A stretch of 64,000 bases of DNA from Brucellaceae bacterium (lineage in GTDB: Bacteria > Pseudomonadota > Alphaproteobacteria > Rhizobiales > Rhizobiaceae). This document shows, piece after piece, positions 16,556 through 24,616 of this stretch. A program made the position numbers and the translations under genes. The DNA is taken from NCBI GenBank assembly GCA_020637755.1, contig JACKJW010000004.1, forward strand, positions 91,429 through 155,428. Reading direction: 5' to 3'. The notes under the pieces were generated by a model. That model ran no database searches. It was not told the origin of the DNA and saw only the letters and a list, made by a program, of their open reading frames with translations. The number at the start of each line of letters is the position of its first letter. Within the stretch, counting starts at the first letter, position 1.

Positions 16556-17194
16556 TCAGTCCGGCCCCGGTTGTGTGGCACCTGCCAGGAACGGGCCGAG
16601 ATCGCCATAGCCGGTGAAGCGCCGCTCATAGGTGAGGCCGAGCAAGGCGGCTGCTTTTTCGGCCACCGCGTCGAGTGCCGGGTCTTCGGTCTGTGCCAGA
16701 TAGACAAGCTTTTCGTAATTGCCGAAATAATCGGCCACGAGTTCCGGATGGCGGTCGAGGCCGAGCGGGCGGATGAAGAAGGTCTCGAAATTCCGGCACA
16801 GGAAATCGGTCATGTAGAATGCCAGCATGTCGGCATCGCCCGCCGCTTCAAAGCGCTCGAGCCGCTGGTAGAAGGCAAAGCAGTGAGGACCGGCCAGCCG
16901 CTCCACGCCGTGGACGTCGAGCACCTTGTCCAGCAGGCCGCCGGTGCCGCAATCGGCAAAGCCTGCCAGGATGGTGCCGTAGCCTTCAGCGCGCGCCTTT
17001 TTGATGGCGCGCTCCATGTCCGGGGCAATGCGCTGCGGGGCAAAATGGTGTCCGGCCGGCAGGCAGGTGAGGTCAAGGTGATCGAGGCCAAGCTGTTCCT
17101 TCAGCGCCAGAACCTCGCGCGCCAGCATGCCGCAGGCGATCACGAGGGTGCGTTTTGCCGGGTCCGCCGTCTTGCCTGGCTGCTCCGTGGTCAT
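16556..17194 (-). CDS. DUF1638 family protein, corrinoid-methyltransferase associated
   Basis: The 212-residue protein matches DUF1638: RTLVIACGMLAREVLAL, LPAGHHFAPQRIAPDMERAI, GFADCGTGG and GPHCFAFY are the recurring features. Conserved cysteines and histidines (CGML, CLPAGHH, DCGTGG, HCFAF) suggest a metal, corrinoid or heme ligand, but this is unproven. DUF1638 genes are commonly found beside MttB-type methyltransferases and corrinoid proteins. Here the gene starts 18 bp after the corrinoid protein stop, so the two are co-transcribed. Possible roles include corrinoid loading or reactivation; the function is unknown. Confidence 0.82.
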   Translation of the reverse strand: MTTEQPGKTADPAKRTLVIACGMLAREVLALKEQLGLDHLDLTCLPAGHHFAPQRIAPDMERAIKKARAEGYGTILAGFADCGTGGLLDKVLDVHGVERLAGPHCFAFYQRLERFEAAGDADMLAFYMTDFLCRNFETFFIRPLGLDRHPELVADYFGNYEKLVYLAQTEDPALDAVAEKAAALLGLTYERRFTGYGDLGPFLAGATQPGPD

Positions 17195-17212
17195 GGCATC
17201 GCCGCCGCGGCC

Positions 17213-17905
17213 TCAGCCGATGTTATGGCGGCGCTTCATGAAGTCCTTGGCGGTTTCGACAGCCACGGCGGCATCGCGGCAATAGGCGTCGGCGCCGACG
17301 GCCTTGCCGAATTCCTCGTTGAGCGGCGCGCCGCCGACGAGAACCACGAGATCGTCGCGGATGCCCTTTTCCTTCAGAGTGTCGATGACGACCTTCATGT
17401 AGGGCATGGTGGTGGTCAGCAGGGCCGACATGCCGAGAATGTCCGGCTTGTGCTTTTCGATGGCTTCCAGATAGTTCTCGACCGGATTGTTGATGCCGAG
17501 GTCGATCACATCAAAGCCGGCACCTTCCATCATCATTCCGACGAGGTTCTTGCCGATGTCGTGGATGTCGCCCTTCACGGTGCCGATGACCATGGTGCCG
17601 AGCTTGGGCGCGCCGGTTTCCACCAGCAGCGGGCGCAGGATGCCCATGCCCGCCTTCATCGCGTTGGCCGAGAGCAGAACCTCCGGCACGAAGAGGATGC
17701 CGTCGCGGAAATCCTCACCGACGATGCGCATGCCTTCGACGAGCGATTTTGTCAGTACGTCATAGGGCGTCCAGCCGCGGTCGAGCAGGATCTGGGTTCC
17801 CTCCACGATCTCTTCCTTGAGACCGTCATAGAGGTCGTCCATCATCTGCTGGACAAGTTCCTCGTCATCAAGTTCCGACAGGATGATTTCGTCGTCTTCG
17901 GCCAT
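17213..17905 (-). CDS. Corrinoid (B12-binding) methyltransferase protein, MtgC/MtbC type; cobalamin module
   Basis: The 230-residue protein has an N-terminal helical cap (B12-binding-2 domain) and a Rossmann-like cobalamin domain with GDIHDIGKN (D113, H115, G118), the lower-axial-ligand motif, plus later GMSALLTTT and VGGAPLN. It would carry the methyl group between methyltransferases. The ATG at 17905 is chosen because GAGGGA lies eight bases upstream; an ATG at 17923 has no ribosome site. The first 35 residues are extremely acidic, with 15 Asp/Glu and a single Lys. It is the first gene of the minus-strand operon and divergent from the MttB-family methyltransferase. Confidence 0.92.
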   Translation of the reverse strand: MAEDDEIILSELDDEELVQQMMDDLYDGLKEEIVEGTQILLDRGWTPYDVLTKSLVEGMRIVGEDFRDGILFVPEVLLSANAMKAGMGILRPLLVETGAPKLGTMVIGTVKGDIHDIGKNLVGMMMEGAGFDVIDLGINNPVENYLEAIEKHKPDILGMSALLTTTMPYMKVVIDTLKEKGIRDDLVVLVGGAPLNEEFGKAVGADAYCRDAAVAVETAKDFMKRRHNIG

Positions 17906-17962
17906 GATCTTGTCCCTCGGCATGCCGGTCGGTTGCGCCGGCTGTTGCAGCGAATATCACCA

Positions 17963-17977
17963 CGTGGCGCCGCCACG
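17963..17977. promoter_or_regulatory. Short inverted repeat in the corrinoid protein/methyltransferase divergent region
   Basis: CGTGGC-GCC-GCCACG is a perfect inverted repeat about 60 bp upstream of the corrinoid protein start in the 314-bp divergent region. It could be an operator. It is GC-rich and might be fortuitous in this genome. Confidence 0.25.
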
Positions 17978-18042
17978 CACTGCACGGATTGCGACGCGGC
18001 CGCAAGGGTTTGCGACCGCAGGCGCTTCCGGCTCACCGATAG

Positions 18043-18065
18043 CTTGCATGTCCCGGCCATGCAAG
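18043..18065. promoter_or_regulatory. Inverted repeat upstream of the MttB-family gene
   Basis: The arms CTTGCATG (18043-18050) and CATGCAAG (18058-18065) are perfect inverse copies around a 7-base spacer, between the corrinoid and methyltransferase genes. The dyad is about 155 bp from the methyltransferase ATG and about 140 bp from the corrinoid ATG, so it could serve both. No ATAAAGA-type methionine operator is present here, so this pair may answer to a different signal. Confidence 0.4.
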
Positions 18066-18219
18066 GGTTGCCATGGTGCGGCGCAAGAGATGCGCTCGCG
18101 GCACGGTGCTGTCGTCCGTCAGCCAGTCCTTGACGCTAATCAGGCATGCGCCTGCCTCGTCCAGACAGTAGGCTTGCTTTCATGCCGGAATGCCGGTGCT
18201 TGTCGGGAAGGCGGAAGCG

Positions 18220-19797
18220 ATGGATCAGGAACTCAACGAAACGCCAGCATCGGTACCGGCGCGGCGGGGACGGGCGGAGCGCGGTGGCGGAGCGGCAGCG
18301 CGGCGCGCCTCGCGCTCGGGCGGCGGCCCGGGCCTGTCGCTGACTTATATCAAGCGCCAGATCCCGGTCTATGAGGTGCTTTCGGAGGAAGGGCTGGCGC
18401 TGATCGAGGCCAATGCCGACACGGTGCTTCAGGAAACCGGCATTGAGTTCCGCGACGACGCCGAGGCGCTGGCCATGTGGCGCGATGCCGGTGCCGATGT
18501 TCAGGGCGAGCGCGTGCGCTTTCCCAAGGGCCTGTGCCGCCAATTGCTGAAAACCGCGCCGTCCAGCTTCACCCAGCATGCGCGCAATCCGGCCCGGTCG
18601 GTGGAGATCGGCGGCGCCAATACGGTTTTTGCGCCGGTCTATGGCCCGCCCTTCGTGCGCGACCTCGACGGCAACCGCCGCTATGCAACCATCGAGGATT
18701 TCCGCAATTTCGTGAAGCTCGCCTATATGGCGCCGGCGATGCACCATTCCGGCGGCACGGTCTGCGAGCCGGTGGACGTTCCGGTGAACAAGCGCCATCT
18801 CGACATGGTGCTTGCGCACATGACGCTCTCCGACAAGCCCTTCATGGGGTCTGTGACCGCGCCGGAACGCGCGCAGGACACGGTCGACATGGCGAAGATC
18901 CTGTTCGGCGCCGAGTTCGTCGAGAACAACACGGTCGTCATCAATCTCATCAACGCCAATTCGCCGATGGTCTTCGACGAGACCATGCTGGGCGCTGCCA
19001 AGGTCTATGCGCGCAACAACCAGGCCTGCATCGTCACGCCGTTCATCCTGGCCGGTGCGATGAGCCCGGTGACGGTGGCCGGCACTCTGACGCAGGTGCT
19101 GGCAGAAGTACTCGCCGGGGCTGCCTTCACGCAGTTGGTGCGGCCCGGCGCGCCGGTGCTGTTCGGCACCTTTGCCTCGTCGATTTCCATGCAGTCGGGC
19201 GCGCCCACCTTCGGGACGCCGGAGCCGACGCTGGTGTCCTATGGCGCGGCCCAGCTTGCGCGGCGCATGGGGCTGCCGTTCCGTACCGGCGGCTCGCTGA
19301 CAGCCTCCAAGGTGCCCGATGCGCAGGCCGCCTATGAGAGCGCCAACACGCTCAATTCGACTCTGCTGGCAGGCACCAACTTTGTGCTGCACGCCGCCGG
19401 GTGGCTGGAAGGCGGGCTGGTGTCGGGCTACGACAAGTTCATGATGGACATCGACCAGCTCGGCATGATGCAGCGCCTTGCGCAGGGGGTGGACCTGTCG
19501 GAAAACGGGCAGGCGATGGACGCCATCCGCGAGGTCGGTCCGGGCCAGCATTATCTCGGCTGCGCCCATACGCAGGCAAATTTCGAAGATGCCTTCTACC
19601 GCTCCACGATCGCCGACAACAATTCCTTCGAGCAATGGCAGGCGGAAGGCTCCAAGCCGGCTCATCAGCGCGCCAACGATCTGGCACGGCGCTGGCTGGA
19701 CACCTATGAGGCACCGGCGCTTGATGAGGGGATTGCGGAAGGGCTGAGGGATTTCGTGGCGCGCAAGAAGGAATCGATGCCCGACGCTTTCACCTGA
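18220..19797 (+). CDS. MttB/MtgB-family corrinoid methyltransferase, non-pyrrolysine (probable glycine betaine methyltransferase)
   Basis: The 525-residue protein is full length for the trimethylamine methyltransferase superfamily and reads without an internal amber codon, so it belongs to the non-pyrrolysine members. Characterised members demethylate glycine betaine (MtgB) or related quaternary amines onto a corrinoid protein. Conserved stretches include GGTVCEPVDVPVNKRHLD, FGTPEPTLVSYGAAQLARRMG and QHYLGCAHTQ. The ATG at 18220 follows a GGAAG site; two upstream ATGs lack one. Residues 14-38 form an Arg/Gly-rich segment before the TIM barrel begins at about 40. The betaine transporter and dimethylglycine-dehydrogenase-like genes nearby favour betaine as substrate, but this is inferred. 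Confidence 0.88.
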   Translation: MDQELNETPASVPARRGRAERGGGAAARRASRSGGGPGLSLTYIKRQIPVYEVLSEEGLALIEANADTVLQETGIEFRDDAEALAMWRDAGADVQGERVRFPKGLCRQLLKTAPSSFTQHARNPARSVEIGGANTVFAPVYGPPFVRDLDGNRRYATIEDFRNFVKLAYMAPAMHHSGGTVCEPVDVPVNKRHLDMVLAHMTLSDKPFMGSVTAPERAQDTVDMAKILFGAEFVENNTVVINLINANSPMVFDETMLGAAKVYARNNQACIVTPFILAGAMSPVTVAGTLTQVLAEVLAGAAFTQLVRPGAPVLFGTFASSISMQSGAPTFGTPEPTLVSYGAAQLARRMGLPFRTGGSLTASKVPDAQAAYESANTLNSTLLAGTNFVLHAAGWLEGGLVSGYDKFMMDIDQLGMMQRLAQGVDLSENGQAMDAIREVGPGQHYLGCAHTQANFEDAFYRSTIADNNSFEQWQAEGSKPAHQRANDLARRWLDTYEAPALDEGIAEGLRDFVARKKESMPDAFT

Positions 19798-19972
19798 AGG
19801 AAGCCCGATGACGGCCGGGCAAAAGTGGCCACGCTGATCCATGACGAGGTGTGGCGCTCGCCCATGCGCAACCGTTGAGGCGCGATCCGGTTCAGGATGC
19901 CTTGCGCCTCCCGTGCGCCTTCCCTTCAGACCGGAATCGGCGATAGTGTCGGGCTCCAAAGAGGAGAAGCCG

Positions 19973-20722
19973 ATGCCCGAAAAGAACCTGTCGATCCGAA
20001 CCGCGGACGGTGTTTGTCCTGCCAGGCTGTTCCGGCCGGATGGCGGCGAAATAGCGCCGGTGATCCTTTACATGGATGCCTTCGGGCCGCGCGCAGCGCT
20101 TGACCAGATGGCGATGCGGCTGGTGGCCGAAGGCTACGCCGTGCTGGTGCCGGACCTGCTCTACCGCTGTGAGGATCGCGCGCCATTTCCGGCGACCGAG
20201 GGGTTTTCCGATCCGGTGCGCGGGCCATTGCTGCGCTCCTACCTCGCGGGGACAACGCAGGCCATGACGATCGCCGACACCGGGCACTTTTTGGCTGCGC
20301 TGGACGCCGAGGGGCTCACCGGGCCGGTTGGCGTGACCGGCTATTGCATGGGTGGGGCGCGGGCGCTCAATGCCGCTTCGCACTATCCGGACCGGGTGGT
20401 CGCGGCAGCCAGCTGGCATGGCGGGCATCTGGCGGCCGACATTCCCGACGCGCCGCATCTGACAGCAGCCAAGGTGAAAGCGCGGCTTTACATCGGTGCG
20501 GCAGGGATCGACAGCGGCTTCCCGCCTGAACAGGCGGCGCGCTTCATGGAAGCCTATCGCGCGGCGGAGGTGGATTTCACCTATGAGAACTACAAGGACT
20601 GCAAGCACGGCTGGTGCGTGCCGGACCACTCCGTGTTCGATGCCGCCGGAGCCGAACGGCAATGGAGCCGCCTGTTTGCATTTTTCGGGGAGACGCTGAA
20701 GGGGCAGGGCAGAGGGGGGTAG
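19973..20722 (+). CDS. Dienelactone hydrolase family protein
   Basis: The 249-residue alpha/beta hydrolase has the family's cysteine nucleophile in TGYCMGGARAL, a FTYENYKDCKHGW segment carrying the catalytic His, and ALVAEGYAVLVPDLLYR near the N-terminus. GAGGAG lies six bases before the ATG at 19973, which is preferred over the longer open frame from 19841. It follows the MttB-family gene by about 175 bp on the same strand. Substrates of this family range from dienelactones to esters; nothing here identifies one. Confidence 0.87.
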   Translation: MPEKNLSIRTADGVCPARLFRPDGGEIAPVILYMDAFGPRAALDQMAMRLVAEGYAVLVPDLLYRCEDRAPFPATEGFSDPVRGPLLRSYLAGTTQAMTIADTGHFLAALDAEGLTGPVGVTGYCMGGARALNAASHYPDRVVAAASWHGGHLAADIPDAPHLTAAKVKARLYIGAAGIDSGFPPEQAARFMEAYRAAEVDFTYENYKDCKHGWCVPDHSVFDAAGAERQWSRLFAFFGETLKGQGRGG

Positions 20723-20744
20723 CCTGGACGAAATTTCTGCCTTT

Positions 20745-21410
20745 TTGGAACTCCGCAGAGCGCTAGCCGCCCATGGCCTCGCCCTGCGCGGCGGGTTTGC
20801 TTTCGGACCGCAGGACATTGCGCCTCCGGGACCGGGCGGTGCACCGGCGAAGAGCGTTGTTCTTGTCGGCCATCTTGGTGGTGGCCTGTGGCTCCATTAT
20901 TCGGCCTGGCGGGCGCGTCAGACGACGGACATCGACGATCCGCTGGACACCTGGTCGAGACAGGTGATCGGTCCGGTGGCGGCGCAATTTGGCGCGCGGG
21001 CCGTGTTTCCATCCGATCCGCCCTTCATGCCGTTCCAGCAATGGGCCATGCGCGCGGAAAGTCTGCGCCCGTCGCCGCTCGGCATCCTGATGCATCCGTC
21101 GGCTGGTCTGTGGCACGCGTACCGGGCTGCGCTGCTGTTCGATGTTGATGTGTTGAGTCACGTGCCGCCTCAGAAAGTGAGTCATGCCTGTGACGCCTGT
21201 TCTGCGAAACCCTGCCTAAGCACCTGTCCGGTCAATGCTTTTTCCGCGTCCGGTTTTGATGTGAATGGCTGCCGCACGCATATCCGGTCCAAGGCGGGGC
21301 AACGCTGCCGCGAGAGTGGTTGCATGGCGCGCAACGCCTGTCCGGTGGGGGCGGAATTCCGCTACACGGCGGAACAGCAGGCGTTTCATCAAAGGGCGTT
21401 TCTCGGCTGA
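20745..21410 (+). CDS. Iron-sulfur protein with 8-Cys dicluster-type motif
   Basis: The C-terminal part carries two ferredoxin-like cysteine groups, CDACSAKPCLSTCP and later CRESGCMARNACP, with further Cys nearby, consistent with two 4Fe-4S clusters. The N-terminal 130 residues (LVGHLGGGLWLHYSAW, FPFMPFQQWAMRAESL-like) resemble the flavin/corrinoid-fold part of QueG-like ferredoxins, but I am not certain. The start is unclear. TTG at 20745 is used here, yet sensible coding sequence continues upstream to the end of the hydrolase gene, so translation may be coupled to it. Its place downstream of the corrinoid methyltransferase makes a redox-partner role possible. Confidence 0.65.
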   Translation: MELRRALAAHGLALRGGFAFGPQDIAPPGPGGAPAKSVVLVGHLGGGLWLHYSAWRARQTTDIDDPLDTWSRQVIGPVAAQFGARAVFPSDPPFMPFQQWAMRAESLRPSPLGILMHPSAGLWHAYRAALLFDVDVLSHVPPQKVSHACDACSAKPCLSTCPVNAFSASGFDVNGCRTHIRSKAGQRCRESGCMARNACPVGAEFRYTAEQQAFHQRAFLG

Positions 21411-21464
21411 AATTATTTTTTGCATCGACCCAAGGACCGGATTGCCTGTGGCGTCCAATGGGTA

Positions 21465-22043
21465 ATGATGGACCTGATGATGGGTGACGTGGCCACAACG
21501 GGCGGCATGAATGCGCTGGCGCTGGAAGCAGCGGCGGGCAGCCGTGCGGCGTTTTCCCGGCTGGTCAGCACGCATTACGACCTGATCCATCGTGTGGCGC
21601 TCAAGTGGAGCGGTAACCGCGACGATGCCGAGGATATTGCGCAGACGGTCTGCGTGAAGCTCGGCCAGGCGATCCGGTCATTCCGGGGGGAGGCGAAGTT
21701 TTCCACCTGGCTCTACCGGCTGACAATCAATGCCGCGCAGGACCACCACCGGGAGCGGGCGCGTGACAGCGCGCGGACGCAGGCCTTCATGGCGCAGGCG
21801 CTTGTCGAGGCGCAGCCGGGCAAGCCGGGCTGGCCGCCGGAGGACGAGACGGAAGCGCTGTGGGCGGCGGTGCGGCAGTTGCCGGAGAAAACGCGCGATG
21901 CGGTGCTCCTCGTCTATGGCGAGGAGATGAGCCATGCGGAAGCCGCCCGCGTGATGGACTGCAAGGAAGCGACCGTGTCGTGGCATGTCCACGATGCCAG
22001 GAAACGTCTGGCCGCGCTGTTGCGGGCAGACGGGGAGACGTGA
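21465..22043 (+). CDS. RNA polymerase sigma-70 family (ECF-type) sigma factor
   Basis: From the ATG at 21465 the product has 192 residues. Region 2 is clear (AFSRLVSTHYDLIHRVALKWSGNRDDAEDIAQTVCVKL, then FRGEAKFSTWLYRLTINAA). Region 4 follows (LPEKTRDAVLLVYGEEMSHAEAARVMDCKEATVSWHVHDARKRL). The start is uncertain: several ATGs lie between 21465 and 21507, none with a strong ribosome site. It ends two bases before the start of the vWA gene. The pair is probably an ECF sigma factor with a membrane partner. Confidence 0.88.
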   Translation: MMDLMMGDVATTGGMNALALEAAAGSRAAFSRLVSTHYDLIHRVALKWSGNRDDAEDIAQTVCVKLGQAIRSFRGEAKFSTWLYRLTINAAQDHHRERARDSARTQAFMAQALVEAQPGKPGWPPEDETEALWAAVRQLPEKTRDAVLLVYGEEMSHAEAARVMDCKEATVSWHVHDARKRLAALLRADGET

Positions 22044-22045
22044 CC

Positions 22046-24121
22046 ATGGTGGGTGACGACAAGCTTGCAAGACTGGCCGGGATCGGCCGTGAGGACCGGC
22101 CGCGTGAGGAAGCGCGCGAGGCCGCGCTGATCGCGGCCATGGATGCCTTCGATGCGGCTGAAACCCCTGTGCGGAGAAAAATTTCATCGCGGCCCCAAGG
22201 ATCAGCCAACAGCAGCCGTCTGATCTCCATCGCAACCGATGCATGGAGCAGACTGATGACCCCCAAGACACTTGCCGGACCCGTTGCCGCCGCCATTCTG
22301 GTGCTGCCGATCGGCGGCTGGCTGACCTGGCACATGATGGACACCGCGCCGCTGAAGACAGTCGAGATCGGCGAACTGAAGAAGGATGGGAGGGCCAAGG
22401 ACAAGAGCCCTGCCGGCACGCTGTCCATGAATGAAGTGGCGGACGCTTCGAAACCGGCCGAGCCCGAAATGGCGGCCCGACAGGCGCCCGCAGCCGTGCC
22501 GGCACCGGCGCCAGCTCCGACGTCCAATCAGGTCACGAAGCAGAACTTCAAACTCGAAGACGTGGTCAATCTGGGTGCGCGCCGTGCCGAAGAGCAGCGC
22601 ACCGTGGTGGCCCGCAAGATGGCCCAGACCGGCATGACGGCGCTTGGCAGCTTGCCGCAAGCGGCCGACCAGCCGGTGTTGCAGCAGCTGGAGAATCGCG
22701 ACCGTGTCGAGGAGTTCAGCACCAACCCGGTGCGCGCGGTGCTTGAAACCCCGGTCTCGACCTTTTCCATCGATGTGGATACGGCGTCCTATGCGCTGAC
22801 GCGCAACATGCTCAATCGCGGGCAACTGCCTGATCCGGAATCGGTTCGCGTGGAAGAGTTCGTCAATTACTTTCCCTATGACTGGCCGGTGGCCGACAGT
22901 GCCGAACAGCCCTTCAAGCCGACCGTGACGGTGGTGCCGTCGCCGTGGAACGCGCACCGCAAGCTGATGCACATCGCCATCAAGGGTTTTGACGTGAAGC
23001 CGGAGGCACGGCCGCAGGCCAATCTCGTCTTCCTCGTCGACGTGTCCGGTTCGATGAACGATTCCGACAAGCTGCCGCTGCTCAAGACTTCGTTCCGTCT
23101 GTTGCTCGACAAGCTTGACGCCAATGACACAGTGTCGATCGTCACCTATGCCGGGCAGGCGGGCGTCGCCCTGAAGCCCACCAAGGCGTCCGACAAGAGC
23201 GCGATCCTTGCGGCGATCGATGCGCTGGGTGCCGGCGGCTCGACGGCGGGTGCGGCGGGTATCAACACGGCCTACCAGCTGGCGGAAGAGAATTTCGTCA
23301 AGGGTGGGGTCAACCGCGTCATGCTGGCCACCGACGGTGATTTCAATGTCGGCCAGACTTCTGACGAGGAGCTGAAAACCATGATCGAAGCCAAGCGCGG
23401 GAAGGGGATTTTCCTCTCCGTCTTCGGCTTCGGGCGCGGCAACTACAATGACCAGCTCATGCAGGTTCTGGCGCAGAACGGCAATGGTACGGCGGCCTAT
23501 ATCGACACCCTGAACGAAGCCCAGAAGACGCTGGTGCAGGAGGCGACCTCGACGCTGTTCACCATCGCCAAGGATGTGAAGATCCAGGTGGAATTCAATC
23601 CCGAGACCGTCAGCGAATACCGCCTTGTCGGCTACGAGACGCGGGCACTCGCCCGGGAGGATTTCAACGACGACAAGAAGGATGCCGGCGACATCGGCTC
23701 CGGCCATTCGGTGACGGCGATCTACGAGATCACGCCAAAGGGAAGCCCGGCGCAGCAGATCGACGACCTGCGCTATCAGAAGGCGCCGGACAAGGCTGCT
23801 TCGCAGACAGCGTCCGACGGCGAATATGCCTTCCTGAAGATGCGCTTCAAGAAGCCGGACAGCGAGACGTCGGAACTGATGACGACACCGGTGACAAGGG
23901 CCAATGAGCTGGCGTCGCTTGATGCTGCATCGGATGATGTGCGGTTCTCGGTGGCGGTGGCGGGCTTTGCGCAGAAGCTGCGCAAGACATCGCAGGTCGC
24001 CGATACGGGCTGGGATGCGATCGCCACACTGGCCGCCGGTGCGCGGGGCGCCGACCCCTTCGGCTACCGTTCGGAGTTTCTCCGGCTGGTGCAGCTTGCC
24101 AAGTCGCTCGACGGCAAGTGA
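22046..24121 (+). CDS. Membrane-anchored vWA domain protein (YfbK-like, DUF3520), possible anti-sigma partner
   Basis: The 691-residue protein has a cytoplasmic N-terminus of about 75 residues, one membrane helix (about 76-98) and a Pro/Ala-rich linker. A vWA domain follows with the metal-site motif DVSGSMN starting at D332 and TDGDFNVGQTSDEEL, then the DUF3520 C-terminal region. GGGGAG lies nine bases before the ATG. The start is two bases after the sigma factor stop, so the genes are coupled. A short cytoplasmic segment next to an ECF sigma gene suggests anti-sigma function, but I see no clear ZAS motif. The vWA domain probably faces the periplasm. Confidence 0.88.
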   Translation: MVGDDKLARLAGIGREDRPREEAREAALIAAMDAFDAAETPVRRKISSRPQGSANSSRLISIATDAWSRLMTPKTLAGPVAAAILVLPIGGWLTWHMMDTAPLKTVEIGELKKDGRAKDKSPAGTLSMNEVADASKPAEPEMAARQAPAAVPAPAPAPTSNQVTKQNFKLEDVVNLGARRAEEQRTVVARKMAQTGMTALGSLPQAADQPVLQQLENRDRVEEFSTNPVRAVLETPVSTFSIDVDTASYALTRNMLNRGQLPDPESVRVEEFVNYFPYDWPVADSAEQPFKPTVTVVPSPWNAHRKLMHIAIKGFDVKPEARPQANLVFLVDVSGSMNDSDKLPLLKTSFRLLLDKLDANDTVSIVTYAGQAGVALKPTKASDKSAILAAIDALGAGGSTAGAAGINTAYQLAEENFVKGGVNRVMLATDGDFNVGQTSDEELKTMIEAKRGKGIFLSVFGFGRGNYNDQLMQVLAQNGNGTAAYIDTLNEAQKTLVQEATSTLFTIAKDVKIQVEFNPETVSEYRLVGYETRALAREDFNDDKKDAGDIGSGHSVTAIYEITPKGSPAQQIDDLRYQKAPDKAASQTASDGEYAFLKMRFKKPDSETSELMTTPVTRANELASLDAASDDVRFSVAVAGFAQKLRKTSQVADTGWDAIATLAAGARGADPFGYRSEFLRLVQLAKSLDGK

Positions 24122-24131
24122 ACCGGCAATG

Positions 24132-24166
24132 GCGGACAGGCGGCGAGGGCTCTGCCGCCTGTCCGC
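24132..24166. terminator. Strong 13-bp intergenic hairpin after the vWA gene
   Basis: GCGGACAGGCGGC and its exact inverse GCCGCCTGTCCGC flank a 9-base loop, beginning ten bases after the vWA stop codon. No T-run follows, so it is not a classic intrinsic terminator. It may stabilise the 3' end of the sigma/vWA transcript or reduce read-through into the small exported pair. Confidence 0.6.
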
Positions 24167-24211
24167 GCCCTCAAGGGATTTGGCCTGCGGCAACGCGGGC
24201 AGGAGACAGAG

Positions 24212-24616
24212 ATGACCAACAGGCTCAACCGACGCAGATTTCTGGCCGCAGGGGCGGGGTTCGCCGCCCTGCTGGCCTTCCCGGCTTCCGCTACCAGTCC
24301 GTTTGCGCCCCAAAGGCCGGAATGGGCGGCCCGCCTCATCAAAGGCGATGATGGTGGAACGCTGCTGGAGATCACAGGGGGCTACTGGGCCATGTCCACC
24401 GGCTGGAAGGTCTGGCTGGAGGAGGGGATCATGACACGCTCCGAGCCGCCGGCGCTGTTGATCCAGCTGCGCAAGACGGCGCCCGATGGCCGGGCCGGGC
24501 AGGCGCTGATCTATCACAAGGTTTCGCTCCGTCTGCCCGCACTGCCGGCCTACCGCGCCATCCGCGTGATGGATGGCGAAACGCCGCTGGCCCAGTTCAA
24601 GGACCTGGTGCAATGA
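24212..24616 (+). CDS. Small exported protein with Tat-type signal, member 1 of a tandem paralog pair
   Basis: The 134-residue protein starts with a twin-arginine-type signal (NRRRFLAAGAGFAALLAFPASA), so it is exported, probably folded. The mature part contains GWKVWLEEGIMTRSEPP and a C-terminal YRAIRVMDGETPLAQFKDL. The next gene encodes a protein with matching features. The ATGA overlap at 24613-24616 couples the two. I do not recognise the family; there is no enzyme motif. Confidence 0.7.
   Translation: MTNRLNRRRFLAAGAGFAALLAFPASATSPFAPQRPEWAARLIKGDDGGTLLEITGGYWAMSTGWKVWLEEGIMTRSEPPALLIQLRKTAPDGRAGQALIYHKVSLRLPALPAYRAIRVMDGETPLAQFKDLVQ

Noticed and set aside
17906..18219. Cobalamin riboswitch between the corrinoid and MttB-family genes
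   Set aside because: I found no B12-box-like sequence or extended paired structure; only two short inverted repeats.
18220..19797. Pyrrolysine-containing trimethylamine methyltransferase
   Set aside because: The frame reads to its natural stop without an in-frame amber codon, and no pylTSBCD genes are in the window, so it is a non-pyrrolysine member.
18136..19959. 607-codon minus-strand open frame opposite the MttB-family gene
   Set aside because: It is an antisense shadow of a conserved gene with atypical composition; long antisense frames are expected at this GC content.
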